DNA of 64,000 bases from Trichoplax sp. H2. Its lineage: Eukaryota; Placozoa; Uniplacotomia; Trichoplacea. Below, one piece after another: positions 14,390 to 26,773 of the stretch (position 1 is the first letter of the stretch; every line of letters begins with the position of its first letter). The notes below the pieces were generated by a model. That model saw nothing but the letters and a program-made list of their open reading frames with translations. It was not told where the DNA came from and did no database searches. The position numbers and the translations under genes are program-made. The stretch lies in NCBI GenBank assembly GCA_003344405.1, contig NOWV01000066.1, positions 310,001 to 374,000 of the forward strand, read 5' to 3'.

Positions 14390-17300
14390 GTAACTCATTT
14401 TACAGCCCCCCTTTTTCAAACAATGCTTTTAGCCGATATTGTTAAGCGGGTCAATGGATGACGACGCGAACTACCCAAGACCAACGGTTGAGTGGATCAT
14501 TTCCGTTGTTGATCATTATTTTTTTCCAACTTGAAGATCGCTTAGTCCGATCAGTGCTATCCAACCAATGAAGCAATGCATGACTAGGGAAAGAGGGTTG
14601 ATTGTTGCCATTGACATCACCAATTTAATGTGGAATGGATGTTCTCTTGGACGTAGATTGTAGCGTATTATTGAAAGTCAGTCCAACCATAAACAGCCAA
14701 CAGTAGAGAACACAAGTCTACCACTCGCAGTCAGATAGCACAACGTCCACCAACAAGGACGTCCAATGGAGACAACAAAATCGATCCTCATCGTCTACAC
14801 TTGTTGTGCAACACAAACTACTATAATCAGTCAATATCAATCGTTGCCTATTAGGTACTCATTTGCAGTTCAAAATGGCACAGTTTAGTCTATGCTTTGG
14901 ACTCGGCCAATGCGATAGTACAGTATGGACAAGCGTTGACAGCGAGATAAACCATTTGTTGCGATAGCGATTGTTGTAGTCGACTACCGTCATGGCCCAG
15001 GCTAGGCGATTAGTCTTGTTGCATCTGTCCATCATGGAACAACATTTTACCTTGATCATCGGGTCCCCCCCCCCCAAAAAAAAATGTTGATCATCCATTG
15101 CACCATAGTACAACAAGTGCTAGGCAAAATGATCGATACGTGTCCATCAGTAGAAAAGTCACCTACAATCAACAACATGATGGTGTTGAGATGGAGACGC
15201 CATCAGTACAATCGATAGAGTCTTTCTTGAACCTTGTTTTCCTAACTCGATCCTTTTGTTCATGTTGAATGTCATCGACTGGATGCTGAACAGATACAGT
15301 ACACTTTCATATAAAGGATTTAGTATTGTATCATCATCGGAGAGAAAGAATTAGAATGATTGTTATACCTCCTGTTGGGTAAGATGATCCCTCAAAATGG
15401 CCAATTTGTACAAGCCTGCAAGTGGATGATTGAGAAATCAATGACCTATCGAGTTTAAAGTACATTTGATTCAATAGCCTTGCTGTAAAATGAATTTAAC
15501 AACTGCTTCACTCAATTCTCTCTCATTCTCTTTGACCATGATGATTCCATGCGGTACCATTGGGTCAATACTGTACAATCTTTCTTTAACGAGTTGAAAG
15601 TTTCTACTATCTTGTGTACAATATCCCCTAAAAGACAGCACCACTTGCCTTTTACCCTACACGGTGCCACAACATTATTCTCTTTCCATCCATGACTAGG
15701 CTTCACCAATACCGCAGTGAAAGATATCAACCATAAACTCATTCCATCCCAAACTACAAGGGCCAACCTGCTTCGTATCCACTTGACTTGAACGACAGTA
15801 AACCAACATGTTGACCAGTAAGACAAGGATCGCTACAACCGAGCCTACTGGCACTGTCCAATGTTTTCATCGGTAAAATTGGATCTTGTCAATCGGACTT
15901 GAAAAAGTTCAGTAATAGCTACTGATTGATGCCATAAAAGAAAATCACTCCACTTAGGCTTACAATTCAGTTTTATTCTAGGATTGACGTTGGCTAGAAT
16001 ACTTTGCTTTTCCTTCTTATCATCATCATCATTAGCGGTCTTCAAAATGACACAATCTGATTTGAAGCCATACTTCTGTATGTACAGTACACTGTCTTGT
16101 ATAGAGCCCGAGTCCAGTGGCCAAACCCAAATGGAATACTACTGTAATTCCATCGTTGTCCTATTCTCAATTATTCCTTTACAGTGATCACTTTAATGAA
16201 TTACTTTGACCGAACGGTTAGCCAACTGCCACGAGTCATAGCGTTGCGGTACCGGCGTAGGAGAGGTTGAAAATTGAATTAGGATTGAATACTCAACGCA
16301 CGACGATGTACACCCCCGGCCCGGCTGTAGAATGCAAGTCAATTAGACTACACTGCTCCTGTACATTTCAATCAAGATGGACTGCTTACAGTATATGCAA
16401 AAAAGGATTATTCTTCCATGATGGTATCCTTATCCACATGCAACCATTCAGATCGCTACTGATTGATTGTCAAGCGAAATGGTTGCATATCCATTTTGAT
16501 TTTGGACAGTGGTAATGCTATTGATATCCTCCCTGCGGATGGTAGTATCAATTGTACTGCAATGAGTTGTTGATTTAAGCAAAAAGGAATGGTATGGATG
16601 TTTTAAAATTGGTATTGAATACGCACACATAGGGCATGACATACTGACCCTGCTCATCAAGACATTATCGTTGGGTCCATTTTGCCTTTTACTTTGCGTA
16701 AAATGGACAACTGGATTTTGGGGGGGCTTCATTTCTTTTGTTATTACCTTCATAATGAAAAGGGAGAAAGATGATGATGATGGTAGCTGTATGGCATATT
16801 GTACTGTCATACCAATTGTAGTTTGCTTGTACATGTACAATATCAACGTATCCAATTCATTATTGTATAGGAATAAGTAATTTGAAAAATTGACTGAACG
16901 TTGTGACAATTTTCCATTAGCCAATATCAGCACTTTAATACCGATCTTGAGACAACAACGTATATACGTACAGGCTTGGACTAATCATTAATTAAACAAG
17001 ACTTTTTACTGTATCCATGTTGTCTTTACATTACGTGATTCAATACAAGGAATATCTTATTGACATGGTCGTATTTGAATTTTTCAACACCGTTTCTACA
17101 CGATGATAATAATGACAAGAGCGATAGTGGCCTACCCCAAGATGGCGTTTTCAACAAATGCTGTCATATCGCTCAAAGTGGACATTGCAGTTGACTACAA
17201 ATGCTCGTCTACTGTAGGTACAATATCGTAGCATTGAACAATGTTACTTTTAGGCGTACACCTCTTCATTATCCAACAAAACTATACCGTGACTAGATTG

Positions 17301-18030
17301 ATTAATGGGAAAAGATTTGCATTTGTAGTTGCAATCAGTCATGATTGCCTCCATGGGTTATGATTGATGATAGGGTGCTACAGTAGGTATCAACGTTGGG
17401 TAGTTGGACGTCTATCGTATACGGTGGACACTGGATATCATCCTAGACGTACAGGATGTTACAACATTCTTTTGAGACTGTTGACTATTTTGTGAATGTC
17501 GAGAGATACGCTGTTTGACTTTAGCACACGATGATTTTTCCATTTTTACCTGAGGTCTATCAAGTTCACTACTCAAAGATCATGGATGTGTTATTCTGTT
17601 CACTTTTCCTGTCCAGTTGTCGTTGTTGGATTGTATCATTTTCAGGCACTCTTGGAAAGTAAGTACAGTACAGTACTATACAGTAGGGCTGGAAAACAAA
17701 TGTCTAGCTATTAAATTAAGTGATTCATTAAAACTGGATTGTAACCCTGCAGCGATGTGACATGCAACTTTGAAGCTCGGAGAAGAGTTTATTTAATAAT
17801 AATACCATTTCATTTGATTGTGCTAGACGACATGCTGATTTGCTATGGAAATGTTATTATCGTTTGAAAATAGCAACAATCGGCTGGCAATAGAAAACAA
17901 AAATACAACAGTCAGCGAGTTACAGGCTTGACTGTTACAAGCCATATTCATTTTCCACTTGTATGGGAGCATTGGATCGATTGAGTTTTTTCAACTTTTC
18001 CCTCTGGATGATTGATGACGATCATCATTT
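14390..18030. other. Intergenic, no confident gene
   Basis: Mixed-composition DNA. Open frames on both strands (15512-15826 minus, 15984-16187 plus, 16448-16933 minus) are moderately long but match nothing I know, and lack ordered splice sites. A junction of ten C and ten A occurs at 15065-15084, and seven G at about 16720; such homopolymers are unreliable in draft assemblies. A splice-like CAG before GCACTCTTGGAAAGTAAGT occurs near 17643, too short to interpret. Confidence 0.45.
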
Positions 18031-18409
18031 TTTATGATTGATATTCTTCTTCTTTTACTCCTTGTCCTGTTTGGTCTTGCTGAATGACGCAGACTATTCA
18101 TGTCGACGTCTACTCGACTCCATGATTGGATTCATCATTTTCAATATCTTGTATGGACGATGCAAGATGATCGACTGAATCCATGTCATTGCTCACTATC
18201 GTTCATTTGACAATAGTATTTTTTATGATTGATATTCTTCTTCTTTTACTCCTTGTCCTGTTTGGTCTTGCTAAATGATGCAGACTATTCATGTCGACGT
18301 CTACTCGGCTCCATGATTGGATTCATCATTTTCAATATCTTGTATGGACGATGCAAGATGATCGACTAAATCCATGTCATTGCTCACTATCGTTCATTTG
18401 ACAATAGTA
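18031..18409. repeat. Two-copy direct repeat, 191-base period
   Basis: Two nearly identical units begin at 18031 and 18222 with TTTATGATTGATATTC and run to ACAATAGTA. They differ at only a few bases (for example CTGAATGACG versus CTAAATGATG). This is a recent tandem duplication with no coding content. Confidence 0.85.
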
Positions 18410-18585
18410 GATTGCTGTATTTGGGGAGGCCATTTGATTGCAATAGTACAAGGTGATTTGAATTTGGGGGAGGAAAAAAAAAAATGCATCAGTCGACGAT
18501 AGCTCGTGAAAGAGTAGTTGACCACCTTACTACTTGCTTCTCTGTGGGTAGTACGCTACTGTAGCACAGTGCAATCCGACTTGTC

Positions 18586-19151
18586 CGTCCGTAGTCAATC
18601 GAGTCAGCCACCAGACACAACCCTTGTTGCGCGTCAGTACACGGTTGCACGTCGTCTCGTTTCACCACAAATCGCTTGACCTACTAGTAGTACGACGCGC
18701 TTTGCGTGAGACATGTTGGAACGTACTCACCAGGGACGAACGTCCGTAGTCGATCGAGTCAGTCACCACACACAACCCTAGTTGCACGTCGTCTCGTTTC
18801 ACCACAAATCGCTTGTCCTACTAGTAGCACGACGCGCTTTGCGTGACACATGTTGGAACGTACTCACCAAGGACGAACGTCCGTAGTCGATCGAGTCAGT
18901 CACCACACACAACCCTAGTTGCACGTCGTCTCGTTTCACCACAAATCGCTTGACCTACTAGTAGTACGACGCGCTTTGCGTGAGACATGTTGGAACGTAC
19001 TCACCAGGGACGAACGTCCGTAGTCGATCGAGTCAGTCACCACACACGACCCTAGTTGTACGTCGTCTCGTTTCACCACAAATCGCTTGTCCTACTAGTA
19101 GCACGACGCGCTTTGCGTGACGCATGTTGGAACGTACTCACTAGGGACGAA
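18586..19151. repeat. CpG-rich 137-base tandem repeat, alternating subtypes
   Basis: Units start with CGTCCGTAGT at 18586, 18741, 18878 and 19015; the array ends near 19151. Spacing is exactly 137 for the last copies, while the first unit is longer (155) because of an insertion. The units are unusually rich in CG dinucleotides for this AT-rich window. Units 1 and 3 share variants (GACCTACTAGTAGTACG, GTGAGACATG) that differ from units 2 and 4 (GTCCTACTAGTAGCACG, GTGACACATG or GTGACGCATG), so the array expanded as 274-base dimers. Confidence 0.88.
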
Positions 19152-19739
19152 CGTCTTCGCTGTAGCACTGATGGAGAACAGGATGCCAGCCATGGTTGAG
19201 TAAAACGTGAACTCTAGCTGGAGGATACAATCAATTGGCATACCACAGCCGCACGTACAGTACTATCGGTACTGTGCAAATCAGCCCTGTGCTCGGTCTG
19301 TGTACACGACGATACCAACGAGACGACCCCCCAAAAAATGATTGATCAAAACAATACAACAACAGCAAATGTATCCATTTCTTGACAACCATTGCTCAAT
19401 AATAACAACAACAATAACCCCCCAATGACTGGACACAACTCGTCAAGTATTGTATGCGATATCGTCCACTAGACTACTTGCACCACTGTATCGGTGGTAG
19501 ACGCATACGGACGGACGATACGATCAACCAACGGTCCGGTCCGGACGGAGAGGAAGGAAATGATGCAACGGGTACACAGTCAACAGTACTCGGGGACATG
19601 GCTTGAACCAAGCTGTTTGACCATGGTCGACTGAAAGCTGGATGCTGTGCTTGGTATTCACTCGGTCGATGAGGAGAATAACGTATCACCATGGTAACCA
19701 TGCAATCCGATCAATGAATTCTCTTTCCTCGATCAACAT
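19152..19739. other. Unique DNA plus left copy of a gap-flanking duplication
   Basis: From 19446 the sequence (AGTATTGTATGCGATATCG onward) is repeated after the assembly gap starting at 20204. The minus-strand frames at 19474-19701 and 20232-20462 are the two copies of the same fortuitous frame and differ by an indel near the middle, which argues against coding. Confidence 0.7.
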
Positions 19740-21300
19740 GTTCATAGACGATTGATGGATGACACGCTACAAAAGTATCCAGCAATTCATGACATATCCT
19801 TAAGCTTCATCAACATTGAAATCATTCTAAAGGAATATCATGCAAAAGACGATTGATACACACTGGAAAAGACTACAGTACAGTAGGATATCCAGCAATC
19901 CTATTCTTGATCAACATTGAAATAATTCAAAAACGAGATTATGCAAAAGGTGATTGACGACATGCTAGGAAAGAGTAAGATATCCAGTAATCCTATTCAT
20001 GACATAAGGCTAGAACTGAGTACAGTAGGATATCCAGCAATCCTATTCATGACATATCCTTAACCTTAATCAACATTGAAATCATGCAAAAGACGATTGA
20101 TTAAAGGCTAGAAATGAGTACGGTAGGATATCCAGCAATTCCATTCATGACATATCCTTAACCTTAATCAACATTGAAATCATNNNNNNNNNNNNNNNNN
20201 NNNAGTATTGTATGCGATATCGTCCACTAGACTACTTGCACCACTGTATCGGTGGTAGACGCGTACGGACGGACGATACGGTCAACCAACGGTCCGGTCC
20301 GGACGGAGAGGAAGGAAATGATGCAACGGGTACACAGTCAACAGTACTCGGGGACATGGCTTGAACCAAGCAGAGTTTGACCAATGGTCGACTGAAATCT
20401 GGATCGTGTGCTTGGCATTCACTCGGTCGATGAGGAGAATAACGTATCACCATGGTAACCATGCAATCCGATCAATGAATTCTCTTTCCTCAATCAGCAT
20501 GTTCATAGACGATTGATGGATGACACGCTACAAAAGTATCCAGCAATTCATGACATATCCTTAAGCTTCATCAACATTGAAATCATTCTAAAGGAATATC
20601 ACGCAAAAGACGATTGATACACGCTGGAAAAGACTACAGTACAGTAGGATATCCACCAATCCTATTCATGACATATCCTTAACCTTAATCAACATTGAAA
20701 TCATGCAAAAGACGATTGATTAAAGGCTAGAAATGAGTACGGTAGGATATCCAGCAATTCCATTCATGACATATCCTTAACCTTAATCAACATTGAAATC
20801 ATTCCAAAATAATATCATGCAAAAGATGATTGATGAAAGGCTAGAAATGACTACAGTAGGATATCCAGCAATCCTATTCTTGATCAACATGAAAATAATT
20901 CAAAAAACGAGATCATCACAAAGGACGATTGATGACACGCTAGGAAAGAGTAAGATACCCAGCAATCCTATTCATCATCTTTCCTTTATCAACATTGAAA
21001 TAATTCAGAAATAATATCATGCAAAAGATGCTTGATGGATGAAACGCTAGGAAAGAGTAAGATACCCAGCAATCCTATCCATCATCTTTTCTTAATCAAC
21101 ATTGAAATAATTCAAAAATAATATCATGCAAAAGATGCTTGATTGATTGATCGATGAAACGCTAGGAAAGAGTAAGATACTCAGCAATCCTATTTATCAT
21201 CTTTCCTTAATCAACATTGAAATAATTCAAAAATAATATCATGCAGAAGATGCTTGATTGATGGATGGAATGCCAGGAAAGAGTAACATACTCAGTACAT
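19740..21300. repeat. Minisatellite array, about 107-base unit
   Basis: Degenerate units carry the words GATTGATGACACGCTAG, AGTAAGATATCCAGCAATCC, TATTCATGACATATCCTTA, ATCAACATTGAAATAATTC and ATATCATGCAAAAG in fixed order. CAACATTGAAAT recurs roughly every 100-115 bases up to about 21210. The array is interrupted by the N run. Confidence 0.85.
20184..20203. other. Assembly gap (20 N)
   Basis: Twenty undetermined bases. Sequence right of the gap (20204 to about 20665) repeats sequence left of it (19446 to about 19907) with a few percent mismatches, so the true distance and copy number are uncertain. Confidence 0.98.
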
Positions 21301-22452
21301 TGCTGATTGATTTAGCTTAAGGATGATTTTATCCATTTATAAAAGAAGACAATCTGTCAATGATTGTACAATAGTCATACCCTGGATGATTGATCTGACA
21401 CATCGTTATGATACAGTACGATACTCTCTGTAGTTCAACAGTCTTGAAAGTGACGACAAATGATCGAGTTCAAGAGTGGTGGGAGAAAAAAAAAAAATAT
21501 CCAAGAGTAACGATTAATTGCTTAATTAACGCCATCTAATTCTTTTGCTTTTAGGTAGAAGGATTTCATGATTGAACCGTCAATCTACCGCAATATCTCA
21601 TATTGAAAATCTTATTCTAATAAAAAGGCCCAACAAAATTCAAACACAAAGTTTTTGGTTGGACTTTTTCAATTTCATCCAATTCATTCTGTACTTGATA
21701 ATGTGCTGTTGTCATGCAACCGCTTTACGTTGACTAAATTGGTAGAAGGAAAAAGGCAGCAAAATTACAACGATGAAACTTTAAAGTAATAGCCTAGAAA
21801 ATACAACGTCGTCATTTTTACTAGTATTGTATCAACTTTTCATTTTATAGAATATAGAATGACGCCCATCATAGCGTCAGAAGTAATGGAAGTAGACCAT
21901 TGCATTGTGTACTGTAGAGTAGCGTATACTGTACTGCATATAGAATTATTGCTTATGTTAATATTCGTAATGTAGATAAAGTTAGATTAAAACGACACGT
22001 ACAATGTCCAATGATATCATTCATACAACCTATATTTCATCTTGATAAATTGAAAGTACTCCATTTGCTCTAATTTGATCAAGATAGGAAACGTAGTCAA
22101 TAAACTTCACGCAAATTGGTTACAAGCTATAAGCAAGAAATATTAAAGAGGAAGAAGAGATAAACATAATCGAGCTTTGACAATTGATTGACAATCTATT
22201 AGGTATCTTTGAAAATTAATTTTTATCATGTAAAAGAAATTTTGAATAATGTCGGTCACCATTATTCATACATAAATGATGCAACTTTATGAAATATGGT
22301 AACCAAACTGCTACTAAATGTAATTATGAAAGCATACGGTACTAAGGTGTATATAGCTTCGTTACATTGAAATCGTTCTCACTATTGATGCTATTGCATT
22401 AACATATTATACTCAATATAACAAATTGTTGTAGGATCACCACCGTTGAAGT
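21301..22452. other. Upstream region of the adenylyl cyclase gene
   Basis: No gene seen. A poly-A run lies at about 21486-21497. The final few hundred bases presumably contain the promoter and 5' leader. I see no convincing TATA or other named element. Confidence 0.5.
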
Positions 22453-25400
22453 ATGCCGATTCCAATAGAACAAAGAGATTCGATAAGAAGTGAAGAATCA
22501 ACAGATAACACCTTACAGCCCATTTCCATGCAGAACTTAAGCAGTAACAATGAAAGAGAGCAAGATAACATCAATAATTTAGAAGGTCAAGAATCGATTC
22601 CAACACCGACTCGGAATTGTTGTGGCATGCCTAAATTGTTCGATAGAGCAACAGGAAATATCTTTATGCCCCAATTTGATTCGGAAATATTAGAGAAATC
22701 ATATCGCCATGCAACATTTATGCAAGCTAAACGTCATGTTCAATACGCCTTGTGTTATATTCTATTAGCTTGCGCTGTTTGGATTGCTTATTTTGCAATT
22801 GGACAAGATACCGATTGGATTGGCTTTTTAATTACAGCCTCATCGTGTTTTGCTGTATCACTAGGTTTGTTAATGATGACCTGCTACATCAATCGACCAA
22901 AGCACCTTAAATGGATTTCTTGGATATTAGTTGTCATCTTATGTGGTTGTTCAATTGCTGCTAATGCTGCTGGTGGTTCTGACGATGCAATACGTAGTAT
23001 GTCACCAATAGCTCGATTTACTGTCACCGCAGAAGTATTACTCATTATTTACACTGCTTTACCGATAACCCCACTCATTTGCTTAGTAATTGGCGTTATC
23101 TTCTCTATTGTACAATTAGTCGTCAATGTCTTGTTACCACCGGGAAATTATAATGCCTCTATCATTATCAGTTGGGTTTTCCTACATTTATGCGTGCATA
23201 TTTTAGGCTTTCATATATCTATAGTGACAGAAGTTAGGGCTCATAGTACATTTTGGCGCGTATGCCAATCCATTATTGCTAAGCAAAGATTGGAAAATGA
23301 GCGAAAGTTAAAGGAAAATATGATCTTATCTGTAATGCCAAAATTATTTGCTGATAAATTTATTAAAACCGAAGATGAAAACAGTCAGATATTATTTAAG
23401 AAAAGTAGCGCATTTCGTGAGTTACATATGATGAGAATGGACAATGTTAGTATCCTTTATGCAGATATCGTAGGTTTTACTCGTATGTCATCGAATAAGA
23501 GAGCCGATGAATTAGTATCACTGTTAAATAATCTATTTTCCAGATTTGATGCATTAACCCAAAAACATAATTGTGAAAAAATTGCTATTTTAGGCGATTG
23601 TTATTATTGTGTTTCGGGTTGCCCAGAAACTGTTTCAAGTCATGCTGATGATACAGTAGATATGGGCTTAGATATGATTGTTGCTATCCAAAAATTTGAT
23701 GAAGATACTGGTAACGATGTCAACATGAGAGTAGGTGTCCACACTGGAACTGTTTTATGTGGTGTTTTAGGTGTTAAACGTGTTAAATTTGATGTATGGT
23801 CCAATGATGTATCATTGGCCAATACAATGGAAGCTGGAGGTGAGCCTGGCTTCGTTCACGCTACTCAAGAAACTTACGATAATTTAAGCCCTGGTAAATA
23901 TCGTATTAGAGTGGATGAAAATCCAGGACGACGTCGTGAAGGCCTGGCTGGCATGACCACTTACTTAATTAGTGGCAAAATTGATAATCAAAATGACCCA
24001 TTATCATCATTAGATAAAAATAGTAATAATAATACTAACAACAACAACAACAACAACAACAACAATAATAATAATACGACGACTAACGGCACTAGCACTG
24101 ATCATTCAACGACTAATCACGACGGTAACAAAACTGATGACGTTCAACGTAACGACAATGCTAACAACATTTTTAACGGTACTAATGTTGATAATACAGT
24201 TAATAAGGCTAGCAATCAAGATAATCAGAACGGACAAAATGATGCTGACTTTAAACGTCAACATCAAGATAAGAACACAGACGCTATATCAACAGGTAGG
24301 AATATCAATAGCGATAACGGTATCAATATTACTACAAATAAAAACAACCAAGAGCTTAAACCATCGGATAGATTACCTAACGCGTTACTTCATCCTGTAC
24401 GTCCATCAGCACAAAAAACTTCTAGAGCCCCTTCATCAGGCGTTAGAACATCATTCTCTAACGGTGGTAAAGCAAATTCGCCCAGTGGTATTGATAGTAG
24501 TCGGCCAAGCATAGATATTAGTACACACCGTTCTGGGAGCACAATCGAAGAACGAGATACTAGTGATGTACGATTCAATTTACCGCGTGAATCGACGACT
24601 TACGATGCCTTAAATGTACCTGGAGTCGGTGCTGGCACAAGAAGAACGTCAAGATCGGCTTACCGTCGTTCATCACATAGTTCCATATTTAGCCGATTAA
24701 TCCGAGATAGATCCCACCGGACAGAAGATGACAAACAATTGGCTGATCTATTAAGAGAAGAGAGAGCCGACGAAACATATTTTGTCAAGACAAAACTGAG
24801 CCGTTTAACTTTATTCTTTAATACTCCTACTATTGAAACGGAGTATAGGCGAGACGGTCTTGCTGATTTAAGTCAACCATTTTCTAAAATGTCATACGGA
24901 TCGTTAAGATATTCATTCTTCTTAGATACATTAATATCAATATCTACATTTGCTATGCTATCTGGATTCTTGTTTTTAGTAACCGATGTCGATAAACTTG
25001 AAGCCTGGACTATAATCTTCATTGTCGCAGCTGTATTAGAAATTATAATTTTTATTACAGCTGTTCTATTAGCCTTTACTAACGTATTACCTCATAAATT
25101 TCAACTAATGTGTGTATCATGGTATCCACGCCATATTATCAGTTTATTATTGGTGGTCTTACCAGTCTTGATCGTTTTTACTGATTTTACCGATTGTTCT
25201 CGTATTGGAGATGTGAATGCGTTTCAAGCTTACTGCACTGCTGCAACAATTATTATTGTTCATCATTGCAACTTTATGAGATTATGGTCTATTGCAAAGT
25301 CGGCTATTGCTTGTTTGGTAACTGTAGCTCTATTGCTTACGGTAAAATTAGATTATTGTGTACCGAATCCAAATTTGATATCAACAGCATCACCATTGAC

Positions 25401-26773
25401 GACAACATTGCTATCGACTGTCTCAGCTGGAACGATATCACCAACACAGTTTGACAAGTGGAAAAATGAGCGAATCCTAGATGTGATATTATTGGTTATT
25501 TTAGTAGTTTTCCTTAATTGGCTCTTTGAAGTGGCAGTTAGAGTCAACTTTAATAGCAGTTTGGAAGCGATGAAGCACCGGAAAAAGAATGCAGTTTTAA
25601 AAGATCAAGCGACCGATTTATTGGCTAATATATTTCCAGATCATGTTATTCAACGTCTAAACACATCGCAATCGTATTCACAAAACATAGAAAGTGCTGG
25701 AGTTATTTTTGCTTCTCTAGTCAATTTTTACGAATTCTATTCTGAAAATTTTGCCGGTGGGCAAGAATGTATCCGTGTTCTCCACGAACTAGTTTCTGAG
25801 TTTGATGAACTATTGGATAAAGAGGAATTTAAGAAAGTAGAAAAAATTAAGACGATTGGTAGTACTTTCATGGCGGCTGCTGGACTCAATTCCGATCAAG
25901 TCGATGAAGAACCAGACCAGTAAGCAATACCATGTTAATGTTGAATGTCATGTTATGTTTAAATTAATTATCAATCATGGATCTCTTGCAATTATGATCG
26001 ATGTTAAAATAATGCAATAAACTTGGTTATTTTCAGGCACTTATTTGACTTAATGGAATTTGTAATTGCAATGCAAGAAGCTGTAACGAAATTTAATCAA
26101 GATATGCTACAATTTGATTTTATACTTCGTGTGGGCTATAATTGTGGCCCTCTAACTGCTGGTGTCATTGGAACTTCAAAAATGATGTATGACATTTGGG
26201 GCGATACAGTAAATATTGCTAGCAGAATGGATTCCACAGGTACCCCTGGACGAGTACAGGTACGAATTAATGCGAATATGGCGTATTGACAGCTGACATA
26301 AAATCAAGTATAAATTACGCTAGAGCATTCTAATGTGACAGGCTACACGCTAATATGCATTAAACATATGACATAAAATTATTAAATTGATAAATTATGT
26401 GATCAATTTCGTTAATTGATTACCCAACAACTGAAAATGACCTTAATTTTCGTATTATCACTATGCAACTAACTGACCGTATTAGCATAATAGTTATCGA
26501 AAATTACTTTGTCAAATTCTGTTAACCCGATTGTTACATAAGCATACCAATTAAGTATTCAAATTCCATGTTATACAAATTTACTTTCCGATATTTAATT
26601 AAAACAAATAACCGCTACCCTCACACCATTTATAGGTCAGCGAAAGAGCCAACCGTGTGCTGCAACCAAAATTCGACTTTGAATATCGTGGTCAAATTCA
26701 AGTCAAGGGGAAAGGAAATATGAGAACATATCTTTTGAAAGGCCGTCGTACGGACTTCGATATGATAAATTAA
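22453..26773 (+). CDS. ADCY9: Transmembrane adenylyl cyclase, AC9-like
   Basis: Converts ATP to cAMP at the plasma membrane downstream of G proteins. Three exons: 22453-25919, 26037-26259, 26636-26773; 1275 residues. Order: cytosolic N-terminus, six hydrophobic segments (about 97-270), C1 catalytic domain (about 325-515), a long polar C1b linker with an Asn tract (from about 518), second membrane block (about 819-1031), C2 domain (about 1075-1268). Metal-binding Asp338 (ADIVGF) and Asp382 (GDCYYC) are 44 apart as in the mammalian enzymes. C2 keeps K1133 (EKIKTIG), D1208, N1215 and R1219 (YDIWGDTVNIASR) and the VKGKG lysine. C1 and C2 read closest to type 9 (for example GPLTAGVIGTSK and FDVWSNDV). 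The forskolin-pocket positions are I1107 and S1137, unlike mammalian AC9. The frame runs on to a stop at 25921, but the donor at 25920 joins the C2 remainder. Confidence 0.95.
24004..24090 (+). repeat. Asn-coding AAC/AAT microsatellite inside the adenylyl cyclase
   Basis: A trinucleotide run (mostly AAC, then AAT) encodes about 20 Asn broken by a few Thr, at the start of the C1b linker (residues about 518-545). Mixed AAC and AAT codons suggest some age. Its length is probably polymorphic. It lies outside both catalytic domains. Confidence 0.85.

Noticed and set aside
15512-15826. 104-codon minus-strand frame
   Set aside because: The opposite strand is also partly open and both read plausibly. 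No similarity is recognised and codon choice is not convincing.
16448-16933. 161-codon minus-strand frame, the longest in the gene-free region
   Set aside because: Length is notable, but the translation lacks domain-like pattern, the overlapping plus frames are also open, and no homology is recognised. Transcript data would be needed to revive it.
19474-20462. Two similar minus-strand frames on each side of the first gap
   Set aside because: They are the two copies of one duplicated noncoding segment and differ by an indel, so similarity does not mean coding conservation.
24137-24514. 125-codon frame inside the adenylyl cyclase
   Set aside because: Alternative-frame shadow of the Asn-rich linker; the cyclase frame runs through it.
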